Notes: a model not told the origin generated them from the letters alone. A stretch of 64,000 nt of DNA from Moringa oleifera (GCA_021397835.1 JAJFZO010000446.1:496001-560000); one strand, 5' to 3'; positions 10,827 to 23,899 are shown, counted from the stretch's first letter. Translations and numbers: made by a program.

Positions 10827-12636
10827 TACTTGGTTGATTTTGCCAGTAGCCATATGCTTGTCTTAAAGATTAAGCCATGCATGTGTAAATAGGAGCTAAT
10901 TTGGACTGTGAAACTGTGAAGGGCTTATTAAATTAGTTATAATTTGTTTGATGGTACCTACTACTCAAATAACCATAGTAATTTTAGAGCTAATATATGT
11001 AACAAACCTTGACTTTAAAAAGGATGGATTTATTGGATAAAAGGTTGACATGAGCTTTACCCCTTGCTTTAATGATTCATGATAGCTCGACTGATTGTAA
11101 AGCCATGGTGTTGATGATACATCATTCAAATTTTTGCCCTATCAACTTTCGATTGTAGGATCGCTGCCTACTATGATGGTGATGGGTATGGAGAATCAAG
11201 GTTTTATTTCGGAGAGGGAGCCTAAGAAATAGCTACCACATCCAAGGATGGTAGTAGCCATGCAAATTACCCAATCTTGACATGGGGAGGTAATGAAAAC
11301 AATAAATAATAGCGAGCTCTTTGAGTATGGTGATTGGAATTAGTATAATCTAAATCCTCTAATAAAGATCAATTGGAGGGCAAGTCTAATGCTAGTAGTC
11401 ATAGTAATTATAGCTCCAATAAGGTATATTTAAGTTATTACAGTTAAAAAGCTTGTAGTTAGACCTTGGGGTAGGTCGACCAGTCTATTTATGGTGTGCA
11501 TCGGTTGGCTCGTCCTTATTACCGACGATGCGCTTTTGGTCTTAAATTACCAGGTCGTGCCTTCGACACTATTACATTGAAGAAATTAGAGTATTTAAAG
11601 CAAGCCTACTTTCTGAATACATTAGAAAGAGGTTAACGTCATAGGATTTTAATCTTATTCTATTGGCCTTTGTGATCATAATGATGATTATAGGGTGAGT
11701 CGAAGGCATTCATGTTTCATAATTAAAGATGAAATTCTTAGATTTATGAAAGATGAACAATTGCAAAAATATTTGCCAATAATGTTTTTGTTAATCAAGA
11801 AGAAAAGTTAGGGGCTCAAAGACGATGATATACCATCTTAGTTTAAACCATAAACGATATCGACTAGGGCAATGGATGTTGCTTTTAGGAATTTACTGGT
11901 ACCTTATGAGAAATCAAAATCTTTGGGTCCCGAAAGGGAGTATGGTCAAAAGCCTGAAACAAAATGGAATTGATAAAAGTGCACCACTAAGAGTGAAGCT
12001 TGCGGCCTAATTTAACTCAAGATGGGGAGACTTACCACGTTTAAACATAACAAGGATGGATAAATTGAGAGCCCTTTCTTGATTTTATGGCTGGTGGTGC
12101 ATGGTTGTTCTTAGTTGGTGAAGCCATTTATCTGGTTAATGTTGTTAACAAATGAGATCTTAGCTTGCTAACTATGTACATGGATGTGATCCTCCATGGT
12201 TGCCTTCTTAAAGGGATTATAGCTACTTAAGCCAAGGAAGTTTGAGGGATGCATCATTGTTATAGAGAGACTATAACAGGTCTGTGGTGCCCTTAGATGT
12301 TTTGGGCCATATACGTGCTTAAATAATGTATTTCATGAGTTTTATAGCCTTGGTCGATAGGCCCGAATAATTTTGGAAATTTCATCATGACAAGGATGCA
12401 TCATTGCAATTATTGGTCTTCGATGAGGAATTCTTAGTAAGCATGAGTCATCTGCTTTGACTAGGTCCTTACCTCTTTCTACACACTACCCATTGCTTCT
12501 ATCGATTAAATGGCTCACTGAGATGTCTGGATAGACTTGGATAGTTCATCGCTCACAACATCGTAAGAAGCCCACCGAACCTTATCATTTAAAGGAAGGA
12601 AAAGTTAAAATAAGGTTTTCAAAGATGAACTTACAG
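10827..12636 (+). rRNA. 18S rRNA pseudogene, copy B (near full length)
   Basis: Small-subunit rRNA, aligned end to end and about 1.81 kb long, which is normal for plant 18S. The 5' end 'tacttggttgattttgccag' is the universal start with several C-to-T changes. Conserved segments follow in order: 'attcaaatttttgccctatc' (11127), 'atatttaagttattacagtt' (11427), 'tgaaattcttagatttatga' (11730) and 'tttagatgttttgggcc' (about 12290). The 3' end is heavily damaged: the universal 'cacaccgcccgtcgc' reads 'cacactacccattgc' near 12483, and the terminal 'gtaggtgaacctgcgg' segment reads 'aaagatgaacttacag' with the final 'aaggatcatt' lost. These changes in the decoding and 3' minor domains make it a pseudogene. 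It is followed directly by ITS1. Confidence 0.96.
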
Positions 12637-12863
12637 TCACAAAATGACTCGTGAACATGTTATACATATGCTCGAGGGGTGTAGGCCTCACGAGCCTCTT
12701 GTCCCTTGAGTGGCAAGGGTGCACGTACTCACTTCCAAGGCCCTTGTCACATGTAACAACGAACTCAAAATGCGAGATGCACCAAGGATCTCTAATGAAT
12801 GAGCACGCCCTTGTCATACCAATCTTGATGTATGGTAGGAGGCCATGTCGTTCCTAAATGTCT
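12637..12863 (+). other. ITS1, copy B
   Basis: Spacer between 18S and 5.8S. Around 12755-12788 it keeps a decayed form of the conserved angiosperm ITS1 motif: 'acaacgaac', a short variable stretch, then 'tgcaccaagga'. This is the best indicator in the window that the host is a flowering plant. Its first 25 bp ('caaaatgact.gtgaacatgt') match the start of ITS1 in copy E. Confidence 0.85.
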
Positions 12864-12950
12864 AAAATGACTTCGGACAATAGATATCTCAGCTCTTGCA
12901 TCGATGAAAAACATAGAAAAATATGATACTTGGTGTGAATTACAAAATCT
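12864..12950 (+). rRNA. 5.8S rRNA pseudogene, copy B (3' half deleted)
   Basis: 5.8S rRNA pairs with 25S in the large subunit and is about 160 nt in plants. Here about 87 nt remain, with conserved 'gatatctcagctcttgcatc', 'gatgaaaaacatag' and 'tgatacttggtgtgaatt'. After 'tacaaaatct' (12950) the sequence jumps into the 3' part of ITS2. This removes the segment that normally carries 'catcgagtctttgaacgcaa' and the 25S-pairing 3' end. The product could not assemble normally. Copy E has no 5.8S at all. Confidence 0.93.
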
Positions 12951-13058
12951 TGAGCGGTGCCGTATTACAACTTAGCAATGGTAAAAAAGCCTCATGCTCC
13001 TTCGTACCCGCGTTGCTCACTCGTGGCTCATGGACACTTGATCAATTGATTAAAATGA
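12951..13058 (+). other. ITS2 remnant, copy B
   Basis: Only the 3' part of ITS2 is present. 'acttagcaatggtaaaaaag' and 'gttgctcactcgtggctcat' align with the fuller ITS2 of copy E (about 46650-46720). The 5' part was lost in the same deletion that removed the end of 5.8S. It runs into the 25S 5' end at 'gaggtcaggtag'. Confidence 0.8.
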
Positions 13059-15177
13059 GACCCGAGGTCAGGTAGATGTACCCACTAAGTTTAATCAAAT
13101 CAATAAGCAGAGGAAAAGAAACTAACAAGGATTCCTTTAGTAATGATAAGCAAACTAAGAAAAGCCCAACCTGAAAATCTAGCACATTTAGTGCTTGAAT
13201 TTTAATGTAAAGAAGCATCATCAGCTACGGATGAGGGCCCAAGTTCCTTAAAAAGGGAAAATAAAGAAGGTGAGAGCCCTATCTTAGCCGAACCTTGTCA
13301 TACCATGAGGTGCTATCTATAAACTGGGTTGTTTGGGAATGCAGCCCCAATTGGGCGATGAATTTTGTCCAAGGCCAAAAACGGGCAAGCGACTGATAGC
13401 AAATAAGTACTATAAGGGAAAGATGAAAAGGACTTTGAAAAGAAAGTCAAAGAGGGCTTGAAATTATCAAAGGGGAAGTAAATAAAGGTAACCATGTACC
13501 TCGGTGATATGTGGAATGATCACGAGTAGGCATCAATCGACTCGAGGTAAGGATTAATGCGAATCATGACGATGGCTTGAGCCTAAGCCTATGATATGCT
13601 TGTGGACACGTCATTGTCGAGATCATGGCCGGTAGCACCCTTCAAGTGGCATGCTTTGGCACTTGCATTTTCCCCAAGTTAGCAAGCGAGTTGCCCAATG
13701 GCCTTTCTTGAAGCATGGACCGAGGAGTCTGACATGCATGCAAGTGAATGGGCATGTAAACCTGTAAGGCGCAAGGAAGACTGATTGCTAGGATCTTTCA
13801 CTAGTGCACCACCAATCGACCTTCATCTATTGAGAAGGATTTGAATGAGAGGGTTCTTATCGGGACCTAAAAGATGGTCAACTATGCCTGAGCAGGGTGA
13901 AGCTAGAGGAAACACTTGTAAAGGCCTGTAGCGATACTAACATGGAAGTTGTTCATTTGACTTAGGTGTAAGGGTAAAGGCTAATTGAATCATCTAGTAG
14001 TTGGTTCCTTGTAAAGTTTCTCTTAGGATAACTAGAGCTGAGTTGCGAATTCTATTGTATAAAGCCAATTGTTAGAGACATTGGGGGTATAATGCCCTCG
14101 ACCTTTTTTCAAACTTTAAATAGGTAAGACGAGCGACTGCTTCGTGAGCTGTAAGATGGAATCAAGAGCTCCAAGTGGGCAAATTTTAATATGTAGAACT
14201 AGTGATGTGGGATGAACCAAAAGTCAGGTTATAGTGCCCAACTACATGTTAACCTAGAATTGATAAAAGGTGTTAGTCGATTAAAACAATAGGATGGTGG
14301 TTGTGGAAGTCAAAATCCATTAAGAAATGTGTAACAACTCACTAATTGAATCAACTAGCTAAAAAAATTGATTATACTGAAGCACATGACTTTTTATATC
14401 CGACCATTCGGGCAGGGACCAAGCCCCAATGACTGAAAGGCCATAATGGTCATTGTAAACCTTGGGGCATGATCCTGGGTGGAGCAGCCATCAGTGTAGA
14501 TCTTGTTAGTAGTAGCAAATATTCAAATGAGAACTTTGAAAGCTAAAGAGGGGAAAGGTTCCATGTGAACCACACTTACACATGTTTAATCGATCGTAAT
14601 AGATGGAGGAAGCTAGTCCGATAATGCCTTGGCATGAACTTTGAAATGGGATCTGATTAAGATTCCAAAAATAATATGTGGTGGCTGATGGTAATAGTAA
14701 GGAATCTAAAAACATTGGCAAGGGCCTCAGAGAGAGTTATCTTTTTTATTTAACAACCTACCCACCTTAAAAATAGTTCAGTTGAAGGTAGGATCTGGTG
14801 ACTGAAAAAGAAGTGCACATCATAGACTGTCTAATGAGCCCCAAGAGGCCCTTGAAAATCTAAAGGATCAGCTGCCTCCCATGCCTAATTGTACTCATAA
14901 CTACATCAGTTCTCCCATGCCTTGAGTTGCTCTTATGATGAGAGTGGGTCATCATGTGTCGGCTAAGGGATGGACTAGGAATAGTTCCTTCGAGGGCCTT
15001 CTTCGAGCATCGAACAGCCAAATCAAAAGTATTATGGACAAAGGCAATCCGAATGTTTAATTAAAACAAAGCATTATGATTATCCTTAGGGATGCACACA
15101 CAATGTGATTTCTACCCAATGCTCTGAATGTCAAAGTGAAGAAATTCAACCGAGTACGAGTAAACAGTTGGAGCAAC

Positions 15178-15208
<31 letters not shown>

Positions 15209-16312
15209 GATCTAATTAGTGATGCACTAGAATAGACTATTGAAATTCCCACTAACCTTATATATAATTTAGTAAAACCATAGCCAAGGTAACGAGCTTG
15301 GCAAAATCAATGAGGAAAGAAGACATTGTTGAGCTTTACTCTAGTCTAACTTTGTAAAGTGACTTAAGAGGTGCAGGATAAGTGGAAGCCGAAGAAGGTG
15401 AAAGTGAAATACCACTACTTTTAATGATATTTTATTTATTATGTGAACCAAAGGCGAGATGTCAACCTTCTTTTTTGACTCAAAGCCAGCCTTGGCTGGC
15501 CAATCGAGATGAGAGGCACCGTCACATGGGGGGTTTGGCAAGGGTGGCATATCTATTAAAAGGTCACACAAGTGTCCTAAGATGAGCTTAACAAGAACAA
15601 AAATCTCATATGGAGAAAAAGGTTTAAAGCTCGTTTGGTTTTGATTTTCAATACAAATACGAACCGTGAAAGCGTGGCCTATCGTTCCTTTAGACCTTAG
15701 AAATTTGAAGTGTAAGAAAAGGCACCACAAGGATAATTGGCTTGTGGCAGCTAAGTGTTCATAGCAATGTTGCCTTTTGTTCCTTCAATGTTGGCTCATC
15801 CTATCATTATGAAGAAAAATTTACCAGGCGTTGGATTCTTCACACGCCAATAGGGAACCGAAGTTGGGTTTAGACTATCATGAGATAGGTCAATTTTACC
15901 ATTCTAATGCCTGCGTCATGATAGTAACTCAACTTAATACGAGAAGAACAGTTAATTCGCACAATTAGTCATTGCGCTTAGTTTAATAGATAGTGATGTG
16001 AAACTATCATGCATTGGATTATGATTAAATGCCTTTAACTTAAGATCTAGGCTAGAAGTGATGCATGCATCTGTTGCTTGATTGTTGACCTATAGTAGGG
16101 GCACCTAGGCCCTTAAAGTTACGTGTCGTCGGCCAAGCTCTTGTAGTGGAAGAGCCTTGTCGGCTGCCTTGAAGTCTAATTCCTACCGAGTTGTAGGTAG
16201 AACCTTTGTAGATAACTTAAATATGTGATGGGTATTGTAGGGGGTAAAGTGGCCTCACTGCTATGATCCAATGAGATTTAGCTCGTTATCACTTTAATTC
16301 CCCTCACCTTAA
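13059..16312 (+). rRNA. 25S rRNA pseudogene, copy B (near full length, about 3.25 kb)
   Basis: The most complete 25S copy in the window with its neighbours in order. It starts at 'gaggtcaggtag' followed by 'atcaataagcagaggaaaag', and ends near 'gatttagctcgttatcac'. Plant 25S is about 3.4 kb. The gap is largely one internal deletion of roughly 150 bp near 14910-14932, where the sequence passes from 'ataactacatcag' to 'gagttgctcttatg'; copies A, D and E keep that interval. The sarcin-ricin loop, universally 'agtacgagaggaacc', reads 'aatacgagaagaacagt' at 15935-15951. That loop binds elongation factors, and changes there should be lethal to function. C-to-T and G-to-A changes are dense throughout. 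No function is expected. Confidence 0.96.
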
Positions 16313-16505
16313 TAATAATTATCCTTTTGTTTTGGGCCATCGATATCACTAGTTTAACTTAACCCTCAAAATAATGACTTTTCCAAAAAAAGAAAAGCCC
16401 TTTAGACTTTTAGAGAATCAAAATCACAAGGGAAAACACGTGGAAAAATATCTAGTAGGCTTGGAGAGCAAAGTGTTAATCCAAAGAAAATAGCAATAAT
16501 TTGTT
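16313..16505 (+). other. 3' ETS, copy B
   Basis: Spacer right after 25S, conserved among copies B, C, D and E. Landmarks are 'ccttttgttttgggcca', 'aatcacaagggaaaacac', 'aaaaatatctagtaggctt' and 'ccaaagaaaata'. This is where the plant pre-rRNA 3' end and Pol I terminator are expected. The hairpin seen in copy E is degraded here ('aaagccctttagacttt'). Confidence 0.75.
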
Positions 16506-18085
16506 CCTCATCAACATGTCCCTTGGGTATATGCCAGTAACTGTGCCACAAGCCCAATGTCCAAGGGCATACCTGCTCCTAGCAGGTATGGCATGGGCAC
16601 AAGGCCTAAAGTGCTACGGCGCAAGGTGCACCAGCCAAGCTAATAGAGGCCTACTCAAGCGAACCCCTTATAACTACATTCCTCGATTGTGTGCCTAGGG
16701 ATTGTGCCATGATCATCGTGTTGCCTAATCCAATGGCATGGGAGGGAAGCCACTACTCCCCCCAACAGGCATGACATAGGCATGATGCCCAACATGCTAC
16801 AGCACAAGGCGCATTAGCCAAGCGAAGAGTACCCCGTGTGAGCCAGCCTCTCGTCCTTATATCCGTCGATCGTGTGCCCAGTGAGTGTGCCAGAAGTGCT
16901 GCATCACCTAGTCCAAGGGCACAAGATGCAAGTCATGGCTTCCCTCAGTAGGCTTGTCATGTGCACAAGGCCCAACGTGCTGTGGTAGAAGGCACGCTAG
17001 CTAAGCCAAGAGTGCCCTACACAAGATAGCCCATTTTCGTTACGTCCCTCGATCGTGTGCCCAGCTAGCATGCCATGAGCATCGCGTCGTGTGGTTGAAG
17101 GGCATGAGATGCAAGTTATGACTACTTCTAGCAAGCATGACATGGATATAAGGCCAAGAATACGGCAACAAAAGGTGGGCCAACTAGGCCAGGAGCCCCT
17201 CATGCGAGCTAGCCATTCGTCGCTACATCCTTCAATTGTGTGTTGAGCGAGTGTGCCACAAGCATCACATCTCCTGCTGCAATGGCACAAGAGTTAAGCC
17301 ATGGCTGTTCCTAGTAGGTAAGATATTGGCATAAGGCCCAGCATACTTTAGCATAAGGCAGCCAACAGAGCCAAAAACACCTAATGCGAGCTAGCCCTTA
17401 GTCGTTATGTCCCTCGATCATGTGCCCAGTTACCTTTAGTAGGCATGGCATGTCGTTAGGCCTAGAGTGCTGTGATGCAAGATGCACTAGCTAAGACGAG
17501 ACCGCCCTATGCTAGCTAACCTCTTGTCGTTATGTTCCTCAATCGTGTGCTTGATGAGTGTGCCATGAGTGCCATGTCGTATGGTCCAAAGGCATGAGAG
17601 GCAAGCCATAAGTACCACCAATAAAGATGGCATGGGTGCAAGGCCTAGCGAGCTGCATCCTAAGGCATGCCAGCCAAGCAAAAGGTGCCCCACGTGAGCC
17701 AGCTCCTCGTCCATAGGCCCCTCAATCATGTGCCCAGCGAGCTTCCCATAAAAGTCATGTCATTTGGTCCAAGGCAATAGAAGGTAAGCCATGGCTTCCC
17801 TTAGTAGGCAAGATGTGGGACCAAGGCACATACATGGCATGGGCACATGGCTTACTATGTTGCAGCTCAAGGTGTGCCAACTAAGCCAAAAGAGCCTTAC
17901 ACAAGCTAACCCATCATCGTTGTGTCCATAGATCATGAGCCTAGTAAGCATGCAACGAGTGTGGATTCACCCTGGTCCAAGGGCACAGGAGGCTAGCCAC
18001 AGTTGTCTCTAGCAAGCATGGCATCGGGGCAAGGGCTAACGTGTTATAGCACAAGACGTGCCACCCAAGCTAAGAACGGCCCACA
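16506..18085. repeat. IGS subrepeat array (about 180 bp units)
   Basis: Tandem 180-bp spacer subrepeats downstream of copy B, with the usual landmarks ('ccctcgatcgtgtgccca' near 17045; 'gccatggcttccc' variants). One unit near 17820-17845 carries a small local duplication of the 'gcatgggcacatggc' segment. No gene is supported. Confidence 0.88.
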
Positions 18086-19500
18086 CAAGCACGCTATGAG
18101 ACATTGCAAGTATAGTGGGATTTGATTGCATGGGCAAGTTAGGCTAGAACATGGCCATAAATTATGCTGGGATCTGAGGGCAGCCATGGGTGGCTACAAG
18201 TGTATTGCACAAGGCAACATGCATGCACCTTGGGCTTTTAGAGGCAATGTTGTACCAACGTGTTGGCAGCAATGGCCAACTATAAAATTTTTATGAATTG
18301 ATAGTTTTTTAGATATTGAATTGCTCTCAAAATGACTCTAATAAATCATGCATTCCATTACAAGTGTATTACATAAATCTATAAGCATTCTAACTCACGA
18401 GTTATTTATCAAGATTTTTTTGAATTTTTTGTTATAATTCATAAAAAAAATAGATTCTTAAAAAATTTTGAATTTTTTTGGGTTGGTTGATCTAATTATT
18501 TTGTACATGTATGCATAATTTCATTTCAAAACTTCTTGCAAATAATTTTTTTGACTTATTCTATTGAAAATAAATTTTTCATGTAAGACTCTTTAAGGAT
18601 GAGGAGCTCATCTTCTAGGCGGATGCTAACAGGCCATGTCTGCTCCCCCTTTACTTGCTAACATGGGGCATGTAAAACCCAACACACATGGCATGGGCAC
18701 AAGGCCTAGTGTGCTGCGATACAAGGCACGCTAACCAATTAAAAAGAGCCTCATGCAAGCCAACTCGTCCTTCTTACATCCTTCGATCATGTGCCCATTG
18801 AGCATGCCATAAGTGTCTTCCAATCTAATGGCATGAAAGCCTAGGCATGACTTTCCCCAGTATACATGGCATGGGTGCAAGGCCTAGCGTGTTGTAGCAC
18901 AAGGCACGCCAGCTAAGCCAAAAGCAGCCCATGCAAGTAAGCCGTAAGTATGCTATGAGGCAATCACGTGTTATGGGCAGTGATTACATGTGCTAGCTGC
19001 GCTAGACCATTGCTGTAAGCAGTCCAGGACTCTCAGAGCAGCCATGGGTGCCTACAGGTGCATCGGATAGGGTAGCATACATGCCTCCTAGGCCATCTAA
19101 AGGCAATATTGCACCAACATGCTAGCTGCAATGCCTATTTGAGAATATTTTATGAATTGATGGCCTTTTTCATCATTGAATTGCTTAAGAAATGAATCAA
19201 ATAAATCACACGATTCATTAGGATTTTTCTCCCTCAAACTTGGGAGCATTCCAACTTATAGGCTATTTTTCTTGATTTTTTGAATTTTTGATTATACAAA
19301 ATCCAAAAAAAATAAATAAATGCTTAGAAAATTTCGAAATTTTTTTATGTTGGTAAATCTGATTATTCTCTATATCTATGCAAAATTTCAACCTAAAACC
19401 TATTGTAAATAATTTTTTATGCCTATTACGATGGCTGAGACGTATTGATCTTTTCTCTTATTAGAAGTGAATTTTCATTTAAGATTCTTTAGAGGGGAGA
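18086..19500. repeat. IGS: two AT-rich blocks (about 0.9 kb period)
   Basis: Two full AT-rich blocks at about 18086-18605 and 18935-19500, separated by a GC-richer stretch of about 330 bp. Their 3' ends ('aagactctttaaggatgagg' near 18590 and 'agattctttagaggggagag' near 19482) are about 0.9 kb apart, the same period seen after 57 kb. Confidence 0.85.
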
Positions 19501-20498
19501 GGCTCACATGCTTGGTGGGTACTCAAGGACCATGCATGCTACCGCCTTGCCAACCCACTTGGGCTATCATTGGATGTGGGAAACTCAGTGCACATAGCAT
19601 AGGCACAAGGCCTAATGTGCTATGGTATAAGGCATGCCAACAAAGCATAAAGAGCCCTACGCAAGTCAGCCTTGCATCGCTACATCCCGCGATTATGTGC
19701 CTAGTAAGGGTGCTAAAGCATTGCATCGCTTAGTCTAAGGGCATTAAAGACAAGGTACGATTGCCCCTAGCATGCATGGCATCAGCACAATGCCTAGGGT
19801 GCTGTCGCACAGGGCATGCTAGCCAAGCCAGGAGCACCCACGTTAGACAACCCCTGGTTAATATGTCCCTCGATTGTTCCCCAGTGAAAGTGCCACAAGT
19901 GCCACATTGCCTATCTAAGGGCACGAGATGCAAGCCACTACTACCCCCAGTAGGAATAATGTGGGCACAAGGGCCAACGTGCCGTGGCACAGGGTGCGCC
20001 AGCCAAGCAAAGTATGCCCCACGTTAGCCAACCCCTCGTCTGCCCCTCTATCATATGTCCAGCGAGCATGTCATAAGTATCGTTTTACCTAGTCCAAGGG
20101 CATACAAGACAAGCAATAGTTGCCCTCTGAAGGCATAACATGGGCGTAAAGCCCAACGTGCCATGGCACAAGGTGCTCCAGCGAAGCTAAGAGTGCCCTG
20201 CACAAGTTAGCCCCCTATCACTACGTCCTTCGATCGTGTGGCCAGCAAGCATGCCACGAGCATCGTATCGCCTTGTCCAAGGGCATGGAAGGCAAGCTAA
20301 GGCTACCCCTAATAAGGCTGGCATAGGTACAAGGCCCAACATATCACAACATAGGGCATGCTAACCAAGCCAAGAACGCCCCACGCAAGTTAACCCATTA
20401 TGACTACTTCCAAAGGCATGGAAGGCAAGCGAAGATTGCTATCAAGAAGCATGGAGTTGGCATAAGGCCCAACATGTTTTGACAAAGGGAGGGCCAAT
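19500..20498. repeat. IGS subrepeat array (about 180 bp units), ending inside 25S
   Basis: About five diverged units of the 180-bp subrepeat. The array breaks off at about 20498 and joins 25S sequence of copy C. The 18S, ITS, 5.8S and first several hundred bases of 25S that should lie between are missing. Confidence 0.85.
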
Positions 20499-21170
20499 TG
20501 CACCAAGTAGTGTGCTTCAGCGCTTGCGTGCTCTTAATGTCAACCAGCGAGCTTCCTATTTGACCCATCTTGATACATAAATTAAGGAGGCTAATATATG
20601 TTCAAGTGAATGGGCGGATAAACCTGCAAATGCAGGAAGCTGATTAGTGGGATCCTTCACAAGTGCACCACTAATTGACCTTGATCTTTTGAGAAGGGTT
20701 CAAATGTAAGCATGCTTGTCAAGACCCGAAAGATGGTGAACTATATGTGAGTAAGGCAAGGCTAAAAGAAACTCTTTTGGAGGGTTATAGCAATACTGGT
20801 GTACAAATTATTCGTTTAACTTGAGTATAGGGGTAAAAGACTAATCGAACCATCTAGTAGTTCTATTAGGTAAAGCCAAAATTAAAGGCATTGAGGGCAT
20901 AATTCCCTTCATCTATTCTCAAACTTTAAATTGATAGGATGGGTAAGTAGCTTCGTTGAGTCATTCCATGGAATCAAGAGCTTTAAATGGGCCATTTTTG
21001 GTATGTAGAACTAATGATGTGAGATAAACTGGAAGCTGAGTTTCTATGCCCAATTGCGCGTTAACCTAAAGTCAATAAAAGGTGTTGGTTAATTAGCACA
21101 ATACAATGGTGGTCATGGAAGTCAAAATCTGCTAACGAATGTGTAATAACTCACTTGGTGAATCAACTAG
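20499..21170 (+). rRNA. 25S rRNA pseudogene, copy C, 5' part (interrupted by CACTA element)
   Basis: A fragment of 25S. It starts inside a variable domain ('gcttcagcgcttgcgtgct', corresponding to the stretch before the conserved 'cttgaaacacggacc') and runs collinearly to 'aatcaactag' at 21161-21170. The conserved segment 'cttgaaacacggacc' is decayed to 'cttgatacataaatta'. At 21171 a CACTA transposon begins. The interrupted sentence resumes at 29612 with 'gaaaatggatgg', the expected continuation. The element therefore inserted into an existing 25S copy. Confidence 0.93.
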
Positions 21171-21720
21171 CACTATAAAAAATCATCATTTAACAATGGA
21201 TAAATCTATCGCTGAAGTAAAAAAATCTGTTGGTAGTAAAAATAGTTGTCGTCCAAAAAATTAACGACTAATTTTAATGTTCATCGCTCAATAAGCGGCA
21301 CCTTTTTTTCATCATTAAATTAGCAATTGATTTTTTTTTGTCGCTAATTTAACAATTGATTTAAATTTATCATTAACATGTTGTAATATAGCAACGGTTT
21401 TTAACGACTGATTTTACGACCAATTATAATCAATCACAAAATTAAAAATGACAACTAATTCTAGTGATCGACTATACTTAGTCATTAAAATTTAGCGAAT
21501 AAATGTAATTGATCGCTAAAATATTTTTAATTAGCGACTAATTTGATGGCCGATCATAATTAATCACTACATTTAGTGACTAATAATAATTGATCGCTAC
21601 ATATTTAGCAACTGAATGTAATCTATGGCTCTATATTTAAGTTAGTGACTATTTAGATTCAATCACTAATATTTAATTTAGCGATCGATTTAAATTTGTC
21701 ATAACAATTTTAGTTAATTT
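21171..21720. repeat. Left subterminal region of the CACTA element
   Basis: After the terminal repeat there are many copies of a short motif in both orientations, variants of 'agcgactaattt', 'gatcgctaaa' and 'aatcactaa'. Clear examples lie near 21265, 21336, 21395, 21500, 21530, 21587 and 21690. In En/Spm-type elements such arrays bind the TNPA-type protein. No coding potential was seen. Confidence 0.8.
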
Positions 21721-21869
21721 AAAAAATTTCAATTAATTTATAATTAGATAAAATTCATGAAAAATAAATTATATAAAATAAAAAATTAATATAACATATT
21801 TTTTCTTTATAAAATAAAAATTGTATAAATGAAATCAAATATTCTATTCATAAAAAAATGAAATCTAAG

Positions 21870-23050
21870 AATCAGGCGGTGTTGGAGGTGCGTTTCTCAA
21901 AAGGAGAGCCTCTATCCTATGGATACGCTCATGCATATCAAGCTCTCTTTATAAGCGCTCCTGCATATCGCTCTTATAGCATAAGCAATCATACTGTTTG
22001 GCCTTACGCTCCTCAGCTAATTGCTCCTTCATAACCTTATGCTCTAACTCTATATGCTCTTCCATAGCCTTCCTTTGAGAGCACATATCTTGTATGGCTA
22101 TGTCATCAAGAAAGCGTCCACTGTTAGAGCTAACGCCTGAATACCAAGATCAACCTTCACTACCAATCCCATGCACCCAATGCTTTTCTCTCTACCTACA
22201 GCCTCATAGTAGAGCTTAATGTAGTCTACCTAAGGTGTGTCAGAAAATCCCTTCTCTCGTTGAGAAGTCGATGCAACCAACTCCTCCATACATTTCTACG
22301 ATAAAGCAGTTTGTTAATTAACTCGTTAGCTAATCAAATGGTGAAATAACAAAGATAACATAATTTTAGTTATTTATTAAATGTGTAAGATAACTAATTT
22401 AACTTAATTTGTTTGGCACGCTTATCTATGAACTCATCGGGGATAGACTTCTTAATGGAGGTCCATTTAAAAAGCTTTATTATAATAGGTTCACGACCTA
22501 AATCCTATGTATGATAGAAAAATATATTTAAGAAATAACCATATTAATTTCATATATATTTATATAAGTTTAAATATCACACGTATTAAGTGTCAATAAT
22601 GGTTCTGTAGTGACCATGAATAGGCACTATATCGAGAGGAACTTGACATGGGTCTGCCTATCTCGCTTTGTCAATTGAGAGACTTAGTCTCACACTTCTG
22701 TTTGTACTCTTGCCAGTTCCATTCTATCTATCACTTCTCCTATACAGTATCTAAGACAAATTAAGGTTTATTTCTTACCTTGTGGTGACATACATAAATC
22801 AAGTTAGTATATTGGTCTACAGCACGAGCATCCCATACGGCCTTTACCACAACATCTATTTCCTCATCCCATGCAAAACATTTCTTCCAAAAATTTAAAA
22901 AAAGTAGGTTAAAATGAAAAATATTTTTTAATGATAGATAATTATAAGTACCTTGAATTCTTCATTAAAAAAATCTTTAATTTCTTGAGAAACCGCCCTC
23001 TACATGTACCCAAATGGATCGATTATCTCTCGATAGATCTTATAAACCTT
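21870..23050 (-). pseudogene. TNPA-like protein, plant transposase Ptta/En/Spm family (pseudogene)
   Basis: The second CACTA gene. In En/Spm the TNPA-type protein binds the subterminal repeats and helps bring the ends together. The minus strand encodes pieces matching this plant family: 'VSQEIKDFFNEEFK' (about 22950-22995), then 'CFAWDEEIDVVVKAVWDAR' (about 22818-22885), a possible intron with a GT donor at about 22778, a degraded basic segment near 22650-22735, and 'HGIGSEG' (around 22165) matching the family's VYGLGSE-type motif. It ends in a charged coiled-coil-like tail rich in E, K and R (about 21885-22120), closing with 'NAPPTPPDS'. In-frame stops (for example after 'FGYM' near 23000) and frame changes make it a pseudogene. 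It lies downstream of the TNP2 gene on the same strand, the usual order. Exon limits are uncertain. Confidence 0.82.
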
Positions 23051-23899
23051 TACTGAACATTTATGTGAAGGCTTGATCCTGCCAAATTATTCAATAAAAT
23101 AACAAGTAGTAAATAATATTGATAAATTTATAAATATATAATGATACAAAGTATTAAAAATATTAATTATAAATACTTACATGTGAGTCTCTGCAAAAAT
23201 CTGTTGTTTACCTACCTATACTCTATAAGCTCACTGAGTTCGACATCCTAGTAGCAGCAAAACTAGAGAAACTTGAAGCAAAGCCGGCAAAGCCATTTAT
23301 GGGTATAGATACTCTATTCAGAGATAATGCAGCTACATCTTTCTCCTCATTCTAAATATGCTAATCTCTCCCTCTAGAGTACTCATCTCTCCTTCCTGAG
23401 TCACCTCATCTCCCTTGACCTCTGATCTAAGTATGTCTGTAAAGTTAGCTTGATTTCTAAAGTTCTATAAAAGAATTGGCGAAATCTCCCTTAAAAATTG
23501 AACTAAAACCCTATAAAATACATAATAAAAATACAATATAATGAATAATCAAATTAATCAACACCCATTTCATAAAATAGATTATTTAAAACATAATATT
23601 CAATAATTTAAAGAATAATTTTTTATGTAAACATAACTAATCATTATCTTTAGAGTCTTCCTCTTCCATTTCATCCTTATCTTCCTCAATAGAAAAACTT
23701 TCAAATTTTGATTAATCCATCATGTCTTCTTCCTCATCATTAATATATATTAATATCCCATTTGGATCATTCACGGGTATAAGATGACCGTTCACGATTC
23801 TCAATCTGATCGACATCTCTTTCATCACCTTGAAAAAAGAGCATCTTGGGTTGATCCAATAGTAAAATTAGAATCTGGAAGTTTAATGACAAACTTGGC

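Noticed and set aside
15341..15730. Minus-strand open frame of 129 codons
   Set aside because: Antisense of conserved 25S rRNA sequence in copy B; no independent coding evidence.
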